64,000 bases of DNA, from assembly GCA_963774945.1 (NCBI GenBank), contig CAVZHA010000015.1, positions 682,001 to 746,000 on the forward strand. The letters run 5' to 3'. The notes beneath the pieces are model-generated. The model was given only the letters and a program-made list of their open reading frames with translations. It did no database searches and had not been told where the DNA came from. This stretch comes from Trebonia sp963774945. Lineage in GTDB: Bacteria > Actinomycetota > Actinomycetes > Streptosporangiales > Streptosporangiaceae. The translations under genes and the position numbers were made by a program. Shown here one piece after another: positions 53,566-61,510 of the stretch (its first letter is position 1; each line of letters begins with the position of its first letter).

Positions 53566-54048
53566 TTAAGGCGGAGGGCACGGACCGTTCGAGATGACGG
53601 GTTTGAAGCCTTGTGCCTTGAGGATTTTGCCGCTGGTCTGGCCGAGGGAGCGGAGCTCCTCGGGGGCGAGGGCGTCGATGAGGAGCCTGCGGACGGCGGC
53701 GACGTGGCCGGGGGCGGTCTCGACGACCTTCTGCCAGCCGGGCTCGGTCAGGACGGCGCTGATGTAGCGGCCGTCGCCAGGGGACGGCTCGCGGCGGACC
53801 CAGCCCTTGGCCTCGAGGCGGCTGACGACGTGGCTCAGCCGCGACACGGAGCCGCTCGCCATCGCCGCGAGCTGGCTCATCCGCAGCGCGCGGTCCGGGG
53901 CCTCCGACAGGCTGGACAGCACCATGTACTCGAAGTGGCTGATGCCGGCGTCCTTCTGGAGCTGGGCGTCGAGCAGCGCCGGGAAGCGGAACAGCAGCCC
54001 GACGAACGGACGCCAGGCGGCCTGCTCCTCATCGGTGAGCCATTCCAT
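53566..54048 (-). CDS. MarR-family regulator
   Basis: 160 residues. The winged helix HFEYMVLSSLSEAPDRALRMSQLAAMASGSVSRLSHVVSRLEAKGWVRREPSPGDGRYISAVLTEPG is typical MarR. The C-terminus KPVISNGPCPPP comes from a dispersed repeat (copy g, 53581-53592) and is not typical. A divergent gene encodes an extradiol dioxygenase and the shared 13-bp-arm operator (54070-54110) overlaps both promoters, so the regulator probably represses itself and the dioxygenase, responding to a phenolic ligand. Confidence 0.92.
   Translation of the reverse strand: MEWLTDEEQAAWRPFVGLLFRFPALLDAQLQKDAGISHFEYMVLSSLSEAPDRALRMSQLAAMASGSVSRLSHVVSRLEAKGWVRREPSPGDGRYISAVLTEPGWQKVVETAPGHVAAVRRLLIDALAPEELRSLGQTSGKILKAQGFKPVISNGPCPPP
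53581..53594 (+). repeat. dispersed repeat, copy g, at the 3' end of the marR gene
   Basis: CGGACCGTTCGAGAT matches copy c (GGGACCGTTCGAGAT) with one difference. On the coding strand it encodes the last residues of the MarR protein (VISNGP), suggesting the repeat was captured at the gene end. Confidence 0.6.
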
Positions 54049-54069
54049 GGTGTTATTCTACGCCGCCTT

Positions 54070-54110
54070 GTTGACGCTTCAAATTATGTTGATACAGTTG
54101 AAGCGTCAAC
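54070..54110. promoter_or_regulatory. operator with 13-bp arms holding both divergent promoters
   Basis: GTTGACGCTTCAA (54070-54082) and its exact complement TTGAAGCGTCAAC (54098-54110) flank a 15-base spacer. Each arm contains a -35 (TTGACG): rightward TTGACG-N16-TACAGT for the dioxygenase, leftward TTGACG-N17-TAATTT for marR. One bound MarR dimer would therefore block both promoters. Confidence 0.75.
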
Positions 54111-54139
54111 CATTAGTTCTTCGGCCTGAGGCAGGGACT

Positions 54140-55021
54140 ATGAGCCGCTCGATCTTCGATCCACTGGTGCCAGCCGGGGCGTACGACGCGTTCTACGCCG
54201 ACGGCGCGGCGCGCTCGGCCGGGCAGCGCCGGTGGCAGCCGTCGGACGGGGCGCTGCCTGCCCTCTACATCGGGCACGGGGCGCCGCCGCTGCTTGACGA
54301 CGCGGAGTGGATGTCGCAGCTGTCGGCCTGGGCGCTGTCGATGCCGAAGCCGCGGGCGGTGCTGATCGTGTCCGCGCACTGGGAGGCGGCGCCGCTGATG
54401 CTGTCGGCCCCTGGGGCGGGGACGCCGCTGGTGTACGACTTCGGCGGGTTCGCGGCCCGGTACTACACGCTGACGTACCCGACGCCGGACGCGACCGCGT
54501 TCGCGGCCGAGGTGGCGTCGCTGATGCCGGACTCGTCGCCTGCCCACCAGCACCAGAGCCGGGGGCTCGACCACGGGGCGTGGGTGCCGCTGAAGATCAT
54601 GTACCCGCTGGCGGACGTGCCGGTGCTGCAGCTGTCGCTGCCGACGTCTGACCCGGCCGCGCTGCTGGCGCTCGGCGCGCGGCTGCGGCCGCTGCGCGAG
54701 TCCGGGGTGCTGGTGATCGGGTCGGGGTTCCTGACCCACGGGCTGCCGTTCCTGACGCCCGCCATGATCAAGGGCGGGGTGGTGCCCGGGTGGTCGGCCG
54801 AGTTCGACTTGTGGGCGGCGGAGGCGCTTGACCGCGGTGACGTGGAGGCGCTGGCCCGGTTCCTGGCGGCGCCGGGGATGCCGTACGCGCATCCGTCGGC
54901 GGACCACTTCCTGCCGCTGTTCGTGACGCTGGGGGCGGCCTCCGATCCCGAGCGGCCGGCGCAGACGGTCATCGACGGGTACTGGATGGGGCTGGCCAAG
55001 CGGTCGTTCCAGGTCAGCTGA
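54140..55021 (+). CDS. class III extradiol ring-cleavage dioxygenase, DODA/YgiD-type
   Basis: 293 residues. Conserved metal-site region: YIGHGAPPLL (first His), VLIVSAHWE (second His), and GLDHGAWVPLKIMYP (third). GSGFLTHGLP follows as in the YgiD/4,5-DOPA dioxygenase group. It should cleave a catechol ring between carbons 4 and 5 (extradiol), with Fe or Zn. The ATG 54140 gives MSRSIFDPLVP. The adjacent HpaB-type hydroxylase supplies catechols, and the MarR protein probably regulates it. Confidence 0.88.
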   Translation: MSRSIFDPLVPAGAYDAFYADGAARSAGQRRWQPSDGALPALYIGHGAPPLLDDAEWMSQLSAWALSMPKPRAVLIVSAHWEAAPLMLSAPGAGTPLVYDFGGFAARYYTLTYPTPDATAFAAEVASLMPDSSPAHQHQSRGLDHGAWVPLKIMYPLADVPVLQLSLPTSDPAALLALGARLRPLRESGVLVIGSGFLTHGLPFLTPAMIKGGVVPGWSAEFDLWAAEALDRGDVEALARFLAAPGMPYAHPSADHFLPLFVTLGAASDPERPAQTVIDGYWMGLAKRSFQVS

Positions 55022-55033
55022 TTGACGGTGTCC

Positions 55034-56488
55034 TTAGTAGTCGCGTTCGAGGAAGGCGCGGACCCGGTCGGCGTAGGGCGCCTTGTCGTAGCTCGCCTGG
55101 TAGGCGGTGGCCATCCGGACCGGATCGCCGAAGAAGTAGTACTCGTACAGGGCCTGGCGGCCGGCGAAGGCGGACGCGCAGGCGTCCCACACCAGGCGGA
55201 ACAGGCGCACCCGGTCCCTCCCGGTCAGGGTGGCCGCCTGCAGGTAGCCGTCGATGTCGGCCGCGGCCGGGCCGTTGACGTCCGCCTCGGTCGGGGTGGC
55301 CATCAGGCCGGAGGCGCCGAGCTTGCGCAGGATCTCCGGGAAGCGCTGGTAGAGCCGCGGGTAGAGGTTGCGGGCGGCGTTGAGCGGCGGCCAGGCGGGG
55401 GTGATGACCTGGTAGTCATTTGGCTTTGCGTCCGCCTCGGCGGCGCGGTTGAGGGCGCGGAGCGTCTCCAGCGTGGTGATGATCTCGGCCACGTCGGCCT
55501 GGACGTGCTGGAAGCCGCCGATGCCGATCGCCTCGGTGAGGACGGTGACCAGGCCGAGGATGAACTCGGTCTTGGCGGTGGTGCGGGCGACGACCTGATG
55601 GGTCATGTGCTGCAGGGCGTCCGTTTTGGTGTAGAAGCCGTTGCAGATCTCGGGGTCGCCGAGCGTGAAGCAGCGCTCGTAGGGCACGTGCACGTCGTCG
55701 AAGACCACCACCGCGTCGGACTCGTCGAAGCGCGAGCCGAGCGGGTGGTCGAAGTGCGAGCGGCCGTAGTCGAACGGCTCCCTGGCGATGAACCGGAGCC
55801 CGGGCGCGTCGGTCGGGATCGCGAAGGCGAACGAGTACGGCTTGTCCTCGGGGGTGCCGCGGAGCACGGTGGACGGGAAGACCAGCAGCTCGTCGGCGAA
55901 CGGGCCGATGGTCGCGAGCATCCGCGCGCCGCGCACGACGATGCCGTTGTCGTCCTCGCGGGCTATGTGCGCCATCAGGGTCCCGCCGGCCTGCTGGCTG
56001 CCGGGCTGCGCGCGGTTGGCCTGCGGCGGGATGAGCGTGTGGGTGCAGAGCAGGTCCTGGTCGCGGACCTGCTGGTAGTACCGGGTGATGTTGTCGGCGA
56101 ACGCGGCATCGGTCTGGGCGAACCAGTTTCCGGCTGACGCCAGCGCCATGAGGGCGCTGTTGAGGTAGTCGCCGGTGCGCCCGAGCATGCCGAAGGACGC
56201 GTCCGCCGTCAGCTTGTACGCCGCAGCGCGCCTGGCCAGGTCCTCGTGGGTGCGCGGGATGAGGAAGCTGGTCGCCTCGCGGCGGTTGGTGCCGGGATCC
56301 TGGTAGGTGAGGACATCGCGGCATTCGGGGGCGTGCTGGAGGTCGAAGAGGGCCGCGTAGCTGCGGACGACGTTCTTGAAGGCGGGGTGGTCGGGTATTC
56401 CGCCGTGCAGCGTTTCGCCTTGGATCTCCACGTGCGTCCGGGTCCTGGACAGCCGGTCCAGGAACTCCGCGCCGGTCCGTGCGGGCAT
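55034..56488 (-). CDS. 4-hydroxyphenylacetate 3-hydroxylase-type flavin monooxygenase (HpaB)
   Basis: 484 residues of the HpaB/PvcC two-component family: EFLDRLSRTRTHVEIQGETLHGGIPDHPAFKNVV, RRAAAYKLTADASFGMLGRTGDYLNSALMALASAG, LIPPQANRAQPGSQQ, GARMLATIGPFADELLVFPS and FDESDAVVVFDDVHVPYERCF. It ortho-hydroxylates phenols using FADH2 from a separate reductase. The adjacent DODA-type dioxygenase could cleave its catechol product. Convergent with the dioxygenase gene, so it does not share its promoter. No reductase gene (HpaC) is in the window. Confidence 0.9.
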   Translation of the reverse strand: MPARTGAEFLDRLSRTRTHVEIQGETLHGGIPDHPAFKNVVRSYAALFDLQHAPECRDVLTYQDPGTNRREATSFLIPRTHEDLARRAAAYKLTADASFGMLGRTGDYLNSALMALASAGNWFAQTDAAFADNITRYYQQVRDQDLLCTHTLIPPQANRAQPGSQQAGGTLMAHIAREDDNGIVVRGARMLATIGPFADELLVFPSTVLRGTPEDKPYSFAFAIPTDAPGLRFIAREPFDYGRSHFDHPLGSRFDESDAVVVFDDVHVPYERCFTLGDPEICNGFYTKTDALQHMTHQVVARTTAKTEFILGLVTVLTEAIGIGGFQHVQADVAEIITTLETLRALNRAAEADAKPNDYQVITPAWPPLNAARNLYPRLYQRFPEILRKLGASGLMATPTEADVNGPAAADIDGYLQAATLTGRDRVRLFRLVWDACASAFAGRQALYEYYFFGDPVRMATAYQASYDKAPYADRVRAFLERDY

Positions 56489-56585
56489 GCGCGCACCCCT
56501 CTCGCCGAAGTCCTCCCTCGCTCAAGGAACGTAACACTTGCCAGCGGCGGGCTGGTGATGGTTGCCTGTTGAGCGTGAAGAACCG

Positions 56586-57167
56586 GTGAACCGCAGGTCG
56601 ACGGCGGAATGGGTCACCTACCTGCTCGAGCCCAAGAACTGGATCATCGCCACCACGCTGGCGGTGGGCTGGCACGCGGCCGGCGCTCGAGGGCTGGCGT
56701 GGGGGGTGGTGGCGGCGGTGTTCGCCGGGGTGCTGCCGACCGTCTTCATCAACCGCGGCATCAGGGACGGCCGGTGGGCCGATCGGAACGTGGGCGCCAA
56801 GCGGCCGCGGCTGATCGTGCTCTCGTTCATCATCGGGTCGGTCGCGTTGGGGCTGGTGCTGATGGTGGGGCTGGGCGCGCCGACCGAGCTGTCCGGGTAC
56901 TTCGGGTGCATGCTCGGCAGCATCGCGGTGCTGGCGGCGATCACCACGGTGTGGAAGATCTCCATCCACTGCGCGGTCGCGGCCGGGTCGGTGACGATCC
57001 TCGCGCTGCTGTTCGGAGCCTGGCTGGTCCCGGCGTACCTGCTGGTCGCGCTCACCGGCTGGTCGCGGGTGGCGGTCAAGGACCACAGCGCCGCCCAGGT
57101 GATCGCGGGCTCGCTGCTCGGCGCGGTCGCGGCGGTCATCACCTACGCGCTCATCCCGCACCAGTGA
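56586..57167 (+). CDS. PAP2-like phosphatase family membrane protein
   Basis: 193 residues from GTG 56586, with GAAGAA upstream; a TTG at 56562 would extend it by eight. Several membrane segments, and WKISIHCAVAAGS and WSRVAVKDHSAAQVIAGSLLGAVAAVI match the later two motifs of PAP2 lipid phosphatases (SxxxH-like and SRxxxxxHxxxQ). The first motif (KxxxxxxRP) is present only partly as RNVGAKRPR. It may dephosphorylate lipid carriers or be inactive. Confidence 0.75.
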   Translation: MNRRSTAEWVTYLLEPKNWIIATTLAVGWHAAGARGLAWGVVAAVFAGVLPTVFINRGIRDGRWADRNVGAKRPRLIVLSFIIGSVALGLVLMVGLGAPTELSGYFGCMLGSIAVLAAITTVWKISIHCAVAAGSVTILALLFGAWLVPAYLLVALTGWSRVAVKDHSAAQVIAGSLLGAVAAVITYALIPHQ

Positions 57168-57226
57168 CGCGGCCGGTTGCAGGTCATGTCGGACTGGCCG
57201 CAGGCGCCGGTTCAGCGGAGCGGTCG

Positions 57227-58345
57227 TCACCCGATCCGGCCGGTTTGCCGCAGCACCAAGTCGGCCGCGCGGAAGAGCGGCGGGTAGCGCTTGACCTGCC
57301 CGCGTACCCATAGCGTGGCGGCGGCGCGGGCCCGGTGCGCAGCCGCCACTGCCGGGCTGGCCGCCACCGTGCCGGCCCCGACGAACTCGTCGTGCGTCTT
57401 CAGCGTCCGCTTGAACGTCTCCGTTCCGGTGCCCATGTCGATCCGCCGCACGCCTGCGACCGCGGCGTCCTTGAACATCGCGATGTATTGCATTAGCCCG
57501 GGTGAGTAATGGGCGAACTGCGGGTCGTAGGCGCAGTGCCAGCCGACTAGCAGGTCGCCCGAGCGCAGGTTGACCGTCGATGCGACCGGCGTGTCGCCCG
57601 CGTACAGCACGGAAAGCGGCATGCTGAAATGGTCGGCTTTTACGCTGAAGAGCTGGTCGAGCACGCCGGTGATCCACGGTCTGGTAAAGATGTCGAGCGC
57701 CCCCCTCTGCCGAAGCTGTTCCGATTTCCAGTTAACGAGCCTGTGCAACGCCGCTTTATCACGGGAATCGGCGACGAAATGGACTTTCCCGACTTCTTCC
57801 TCCAGCCGCCGCGTTTTACGATTAATTTCCCGGTAGAATTTGCCCGTTTTCTGCTGCAGTTCCTTCTCGTATTGCACGAACCCGTTGGCCAGGTCGACGG
57901 CCGCCGCCGGTACCATCGCGGTCGCGAAGCGGTCGAGGGGCCGCTGGCCCGCCACCAGGTTGTCGAACTGCCAGGTCGATAGCCGGCACGCGCGCAGCAG
58001 GGCCTTGGGGTCCCATTCCGCGCCGGGCGCGTGGATGAGGCCCTGGCACTGGTTCAGCCCGTGGCCGATCGGCACGCCGCCGCCGAGCCCGCGCCGCTCG
58101 AACGGGAAGAACCCGGCCAGGTGCGGCCCGTCGTGCAGGACGGCGACCCGGGCGGTAGGCCGCAGGGCGCCGACGGCGAGGGTGAAATCAGGGCAAAGGA
58201 ACGGGTTGGCCAGAACCGGCGTCTGGCGCTGCATGGACAGCCAGACGGCAATCTCACCGGGGCCAAGCTCGCTGGGACGTACGACCGAAATATTCAATTT
58301 ATTCCCTTCTTCCAGCGTCCAATCCTTGTTGCGAGCAGGAGGCAT
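57227..58345 (-). CDS. FemAB/CelD-like GNAT-fold acyltransferase
   Basis: 372 residues from ATG 58345; a TTG at 58296 preceded by AAGAAGGG is an alternative beginning LNISVVRPSELG. The typical layout is FFPFERRGLGGGVPIGHGLNQCQGLIHAPGAEW, KFYREINRKTRRLEEEVG, and a C-terminal GNAT-like domain (LLVGWHCAYDPQFAHYSPGLMQYIAMFKDAAVAGVRRIDMGTGTETFKRTLKT). Family members are in cellulose/exopolysaccharide clusters and in peptidoglycan stem modification; the donor cannot be read. GC3 is lower at the 5' end than in neighbours. Confidence 0.8.
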   Translation of the reverse strand: MPPARNKDWTLEEGNKLNISVVRPSELGPGEIAVWLSMQRQTPVLANPFLCPDFTLAVGALRPTARVAVLHDGPHLAGFFPFERRGLGGGVPIGHGLNQCQGLIHAPGAEWDPKALLRACRLSTWQFDNLVAGQRPLDRFATAMVPAAAVDLANGFVQYEKELQQKTGKFYREINRKTRRLEEEVGKVHFVADSRDKAALHRLVNWKSEQLRQRGALDIFTRPWITGVLDQLFSVKADHFSMPLSVLYAGDTPVASTVNLRSGDLLVGWHCAYDPQFAHYSPGLMQYIAMFKDAAVAGVRRIDMGTGTETFKRTLKTHDEFVGAGTVAASPAVAAAHRARAAATLWVRGQVKRYPPLFRAADLVLRQTGRIG

Positions 58346-58511
58346 CTAACCATTCTATTAATTCCGATGGCGTGATCAGTGTATTGCGCCCGGGCACCAT
58401 GACAGGGATTGAAACGATGACGTTTTTGCCATCAGGAAAGCGTCTTCGGGCCGACCGGAACGCGACCAAATTCCCGCATTTAGGGCGGCGGGAGTAAGCC
58501 CAAATGCCCAT
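58299..58511 (-). CDS. possible small protein upstream of and overlapping the acyltransferase start
   Basis: A 70-residue frame (MGIWAYSRRPKCGNLVAF...NVIVSIPVMVPGRNTLITPSELIEWLDASCSQQ) on the same strand ends with TAA immediately before the alternative TTG start of the acyltransferase (TAAATTG). Its last part looks like natural protein. It may be a small coupled gene or an accident; codon use is unusually low in GC3. Low confidence. Confidence 0.3.
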   Translation of the reverse strand: MGIWAYSRRPKCGNLVAFRSARRRFPDGKNVIVSIPVMVPGRNTLITPSELIEWLDASCSQQGLDAGRRE

Positions 58512-58526
58512 ACAGCGCGTTAGGCT
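58497..58526. repeat. degenerate relative of the palindromes at 32752-32805
   Basis: AGCCCAAATGC (58497-58507) and GCGCGTTAGGCT (58515-58526) share the AGCCCAAATGC arm with 32752 and form a weaker inverted repeat. Confidence 0.45.
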
Positions 58527-58608
58527 CAAACCACCCGGCGGGCAGCGAGCCCGCACCGGTCGGCGAGTCCGTAAATAAGATCTTCGGCGCGCGGCGCGGA
58601 CCGAACGG

Positions 58609-59628
58609 CTAGAGCGGCCAGATGCGGGCGGTCTCATCGGTCGAGGCGGTGGCCAGCACCCGGTCGGCCGGGCTGAACGCGAGCGAGCTGACCGCGCCTG
58701 CGTGGCCTTCGAGGATGCGGACCGACTTGCCCGTCTTCGAATCCCACAGCCGGACGGTGGTGTCCGAGCTGGCGGTGGCGATGAGCCGGCCGTCGGGGCT
58801 GAACGCGACCACGAAGGCCGAGTCGGTGTGGCCCTCGAGCGTGCGGACCGGGGTGCCGGTGACTGCGTCCCAGATCCGGGCGGTGGCGTCCTCGCTGGCG
58901 GCGGCGACCATCCGCTCGGTCGGGCTGAACGCGACCGACCACACGGTGTCGGCGTGGCCGTTGAGTATGCGCAGGCAGTTCCCGGTGGCGACCTCCCACA
59001 GCCGCGCGGTGCGGTCGAAGCTGGCGGTGGCGATGAGCTTGCCGTCGGGACTGAACGCGACCGCCGACACGATGCCGGTGTGGCCGGTGAGCACGCGCAG
59101 GGACTCGCCTGAGGCAGTGTTCCATATCCTGATCGTGCCGTCGCCGCTCGCGGTCGCGAGCACCTTGCCGTCGGGGCTGAAGGCGGCGCCGTAGACGATG
59201 TCGTTGTGCCCCTTGAGGACGTGCGCGCTGGCGCCGGTGCTGGTGTTCCACAGCCGGACGGTCTCGTCGTAGCTGGTGGTGGCGAGCAGGCGGCCATCGG
59301 GGCTGAACGCCACGCCGAAGACGGCGACCGTGTGCCCGGCCAGCTCGTGCGTGCAGGCGCCGGTCCGCGCGTCCCAGAGCCGGGGCGTCAGGTCGGCGCT
59401 GACAGTCGCGATCTTCGTACCGTCGGGGCTGAACGGCGCGGCGAACACGGCGTCGGCGTGCCCGCTCAGCGTGTGCAGCAGCTCGCCGGTGGCGGCGTTC
59501 CACACCCGGGCCGTCTTGTCCTCGCTGGCGGTGCTGATCCGCGCGCCGTCCGGGCTGAACGCCACCGAGTTGACCGACCCGGTGTGGCCGGCGAGCACGC
59601 GGACGCCGGCCGCTTCGATAACACTCAT
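58609..59628 (-). CDS. eight-repeat WD40 propeller protein
   Basis: 339 residues, essentially only WD40 repeats: eight GH-(x)-V...SPDG...W(N/D) blades (GHTGSV, GHADAV, GHTVAV, GHNDIV, GHTGIV, GHADTV, GHTDSA, GHAGAV). It forms one closed beta-propeller without an attached kinase, NACHT or other domain. Such free propellers are protein scaffolds, and in actinobacteria longer relatives carry signalling domains. No partner is apparent. ATG 59628 begins MSVIEAAGVRVL. Confidence 0.88.
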   Translation of the reverse strand: MSVIEAAGVRVLAGHTGSVNSVAFSPDGARISTASEDKTARVWNAATGELLHTLSGHADAVFAAPFSPDGTKIATVSADLTPRLWDARTGACTHELAGHTVAVFGVAFSPDGRLLATTSYDETVRLWNTSTGASAHVLKGHNDIVYGAAFSPDGKVLATASGDGTIRIWNTASGESLRVLTGHTGIVSAVAFSPDGKLIATASFDRTARLWEVATGNCLRILNGHADTVWSVAFSPTERMVAAASEDATARIWDAVTGTPVRTLEGHTDSAFVVAFSPDGRLIATASSDTTVRLWDSKTGKSVRILEGHAGAVSSLAFSPADRVLATASTDETARIWPL

Positions 59629-59848
59629 GTAACCGCCTCTGCGATCCTGCCGGGTGCCGGTGCGTCGGGGGGAAGGGGGGCACCCGCAGTTAGGCATCTG
59701 TCGTTGATGCGCGCCTTATTCTTCACGGTCTGCCGGTTCATGTGGTCTGTTTTCCTGTGTTCGTGGCTCTTGTTGCACCAATTCGTGACATACCGCGTGA
59801 CTGGCGTGGCCGTTACGCTGTGCGGTGGAGCTTTTCACGGAGGTTCGG

Positions 59849-60781
59849 ATGCGGCTTGAGGCGGTCGGCAAGCGGTACGGCGTGCGGCAGCCGTGGGTGG
59901 TCAGGGACGTGTCGGCCGACGTGCCGGGCGGGCGGCTGATCCGGGTTGAGGGACCGAACGGGTCGGGGAAGTCCACCCTGCTGCGGGTCGTCGCCGGGGT
60001 GACGACGGCGTCGCGCGGCCGGGTGAGCGGGCGGCCGCACACCGGGTACGTGCCCGAGCGGTTCCCCGGCGGGCTGCCGTTCTCCGGGCGGGAGTACCTG
60101 CTGCACCTGGCGCGGGTGCACGGGCTGCGGGGCGACGCCGGACGGCGACGGGTCGACGAGTGGCTCGAGCGGCTCGGCGCGACCGGCTACGCGGCGGCGC
60201 CGCTGCGGGCGCTGTCCAAGGGAATGTGCCAGAAGATCGCCATCGCCCAGGCCCTGCTGTCGCGACCCGGGCTGCTGGTCCTCGACGAGGCGTGGACCGG
60301 GCTCGACGTTACCGCCCGGGGCACGCTGGACGACGCGGTGGCGGAGCGGGTCGCGGCCGGCGGGGCGGTGCTGTTCGTGGATCACGACCCGGCCCGGCTG
60401 GCCGGCCGGGACGACGAGCGCTGGCGGCTGGGCGGCGACGGTCGGGTGACGGTCACCGCCGGCCTGGGTGGCGGCGGCCTGGGCGGGGCGGTCGGCGGGG
60501 CGGCTGGGGTCCGCAGCGCGGGTGCGCAGGCGGCGGGCGATGACGCGGTGACGATTGAGCTGGCGGGGGTCGACGCGGCCGGGCTTGCGCGGCTGGGGGA
60601 AATACCCGGCGTGCTGTCCAGTCCGGGCGTCGCGGCAGGCCGCGTGCTGCTTCGGGTGGCGGCGCGTCAGTCGGACGCGGTCCTGCGGCGGGTGCTGGCG
60701 TGGGACGGGGTGCACGTGGCCGGGGTCGGCCCCTCGGAGGCCGACGCAGGCGCGCCTGCGGAGCCGGACTCGCGGCGGTGA
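59849..60781 (+). CDS. ABC-type exporter ATP-binding protein
   Basis: 310 residues. Walker A GPNGSGKST, signature LSKGM (LSGGQ-like), Walker B LLVLDEAW, and a D-loop/H-loop region VDHDPAR. The ATG at 59849 has GGAGG five bases upstream, so it is preferred to the GTG at 59825. A 90-residue C-terminal extension follows the ATPase. Its stop overlaps the permease start (GTGA), forming a two-gene transporter, probably an exporter. Cargo unknown. Confidence 0.85.
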   Translation: MRLEAVGKRYGVRQPWVVRDVSADVPGGRLIRVEGPNGSGKSTLLRVVAGVTTASRGRVSGRPHTGYVPERFPGGLPFSGREYLLHLARVHGLRGDAGRRRVDEWLERLGATGYAAAPLRALSKGMCQKIAIAQALLSRPGLLVLDEAWTGLDVTARGTLDDAVAERVAAGGAVLFVDHDPARLAGRDDERWRLGGDGRVTVTAGLGGGGLGGAVGGAAGVRSAGAQAAGDDAVTIELAGVDAAGLARLGEIPGVLSSPGVAAGRVLLRVAARQSDAVLRRVLAWDGVHVAGVGPSEADAGAPAEPDSRR

Positions 60782-61500
60782 TCGCGCTGTTGCGGTACGA
60801 GACGGCGATCCTGCTCCGGTCCCATCGGTGGGTGTTCCCGCTGATCGCCTACGGGGCGCTGATCCTGACCGGGGCGGCCGGGGGCAGCCCGGTCGGGCCG
60901 CCGTGGCTGTCGCTGGCGGACGGGCTCGACTGGTCGGCCGCCGTGCTGATCCCGGTGCTCGCGTTCCTGACCCGGTCGATGCTCACGGCCGAGCCCGATG
61001 CGTCGCGGGCCTGCGTCTGCGCCGCCACCAGCCCGGTCCGGACGCAGCTGGCCACCTTGCTGGTCGCGCTCGGCGGCGGGGCCCTGCTCGGCGTCGTCGG
61101 GGCCTGCTTCGAGGTGCTGCTGAGCCCGTCGGTCAGCGGCCATTCGGGCGGACTGCTCGGCAACGTCGGGGCGGCGATCGAGCACCCGGTGACGCTGGCG
61201 GCCGGCCTGGCCATGACCGCCGTGTGCCTGCTGGTCGGCTCGGCCGTCGGCGCCCTGTGCAACCCGCCGCTGCTACGGCACCCGGCCACGGCCATGCTCG
61301 CCACCCTCGCGGCGGCGGTGTTCGCGCTCGCCTCCGATGTGTCGCCGGCCGGGGCAGCGCTGCGGCACGCGAGTAACGCGTTCTCGCCGCACTGGCCCGG
61401 CGCCGTCCAGGTACTGGGTGCCGTCATCCTGCTCGCGGTCACCTGGACGGCGTCGGTGCTGGTGGCCGCGCGGCGCGATAGCGGCTCGGCTCCCGCGTAG
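60778..61500 (+). CDS. ABC-type exporter membrane protein
   Basis: 240 residues with about six membrane segments (VFPLIAYGALILTGAAGG; WSAAVLIPVLAFLTRSML; QLATLLVALGGGALLGVVGACFEVLL; VTLAAGLAMTAVCLLVGSAVGAL; ATAMLATLAAAVFALAS; VLGAVILLAVTWTASVLVA). GTG 60778 overlaps the ATPase stop. With the preceding ATP-binding protein it is a simple two-component ABC transporter; no substrate clue. Confidence 0.8.
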   Translation: MIALLRYETAILLRSHRWVFPLIAYGALILTGAAGGSPVGPPWLSLADGLDWSAAVLIPVLAFLTRSMLTAEPDASRACVCAATSPVRTQLATLLVALGGGALLGVVGACFEVLLSPSVSGHSGGLLGNVGAAIEHPVTLAAGLAMTAVCLLVGSAVGALCNPPLLRHPATAMLATLAAAVFALASDVSPAGAALRHASNAFSPHWPGAVQVLGAVILLAVTWTASVLVAARRDSGSAPA

Positions 61501-61510
61501 GCCCCGGGGT

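Noticed and set aside
58580..58611. GGACCGAACGG near 58595 as another dispersed-repeat copy
   Set aside because: It has the inverted order of the core (CCGTTCGGTCC) and does not match the flanks; counted as coincidence.
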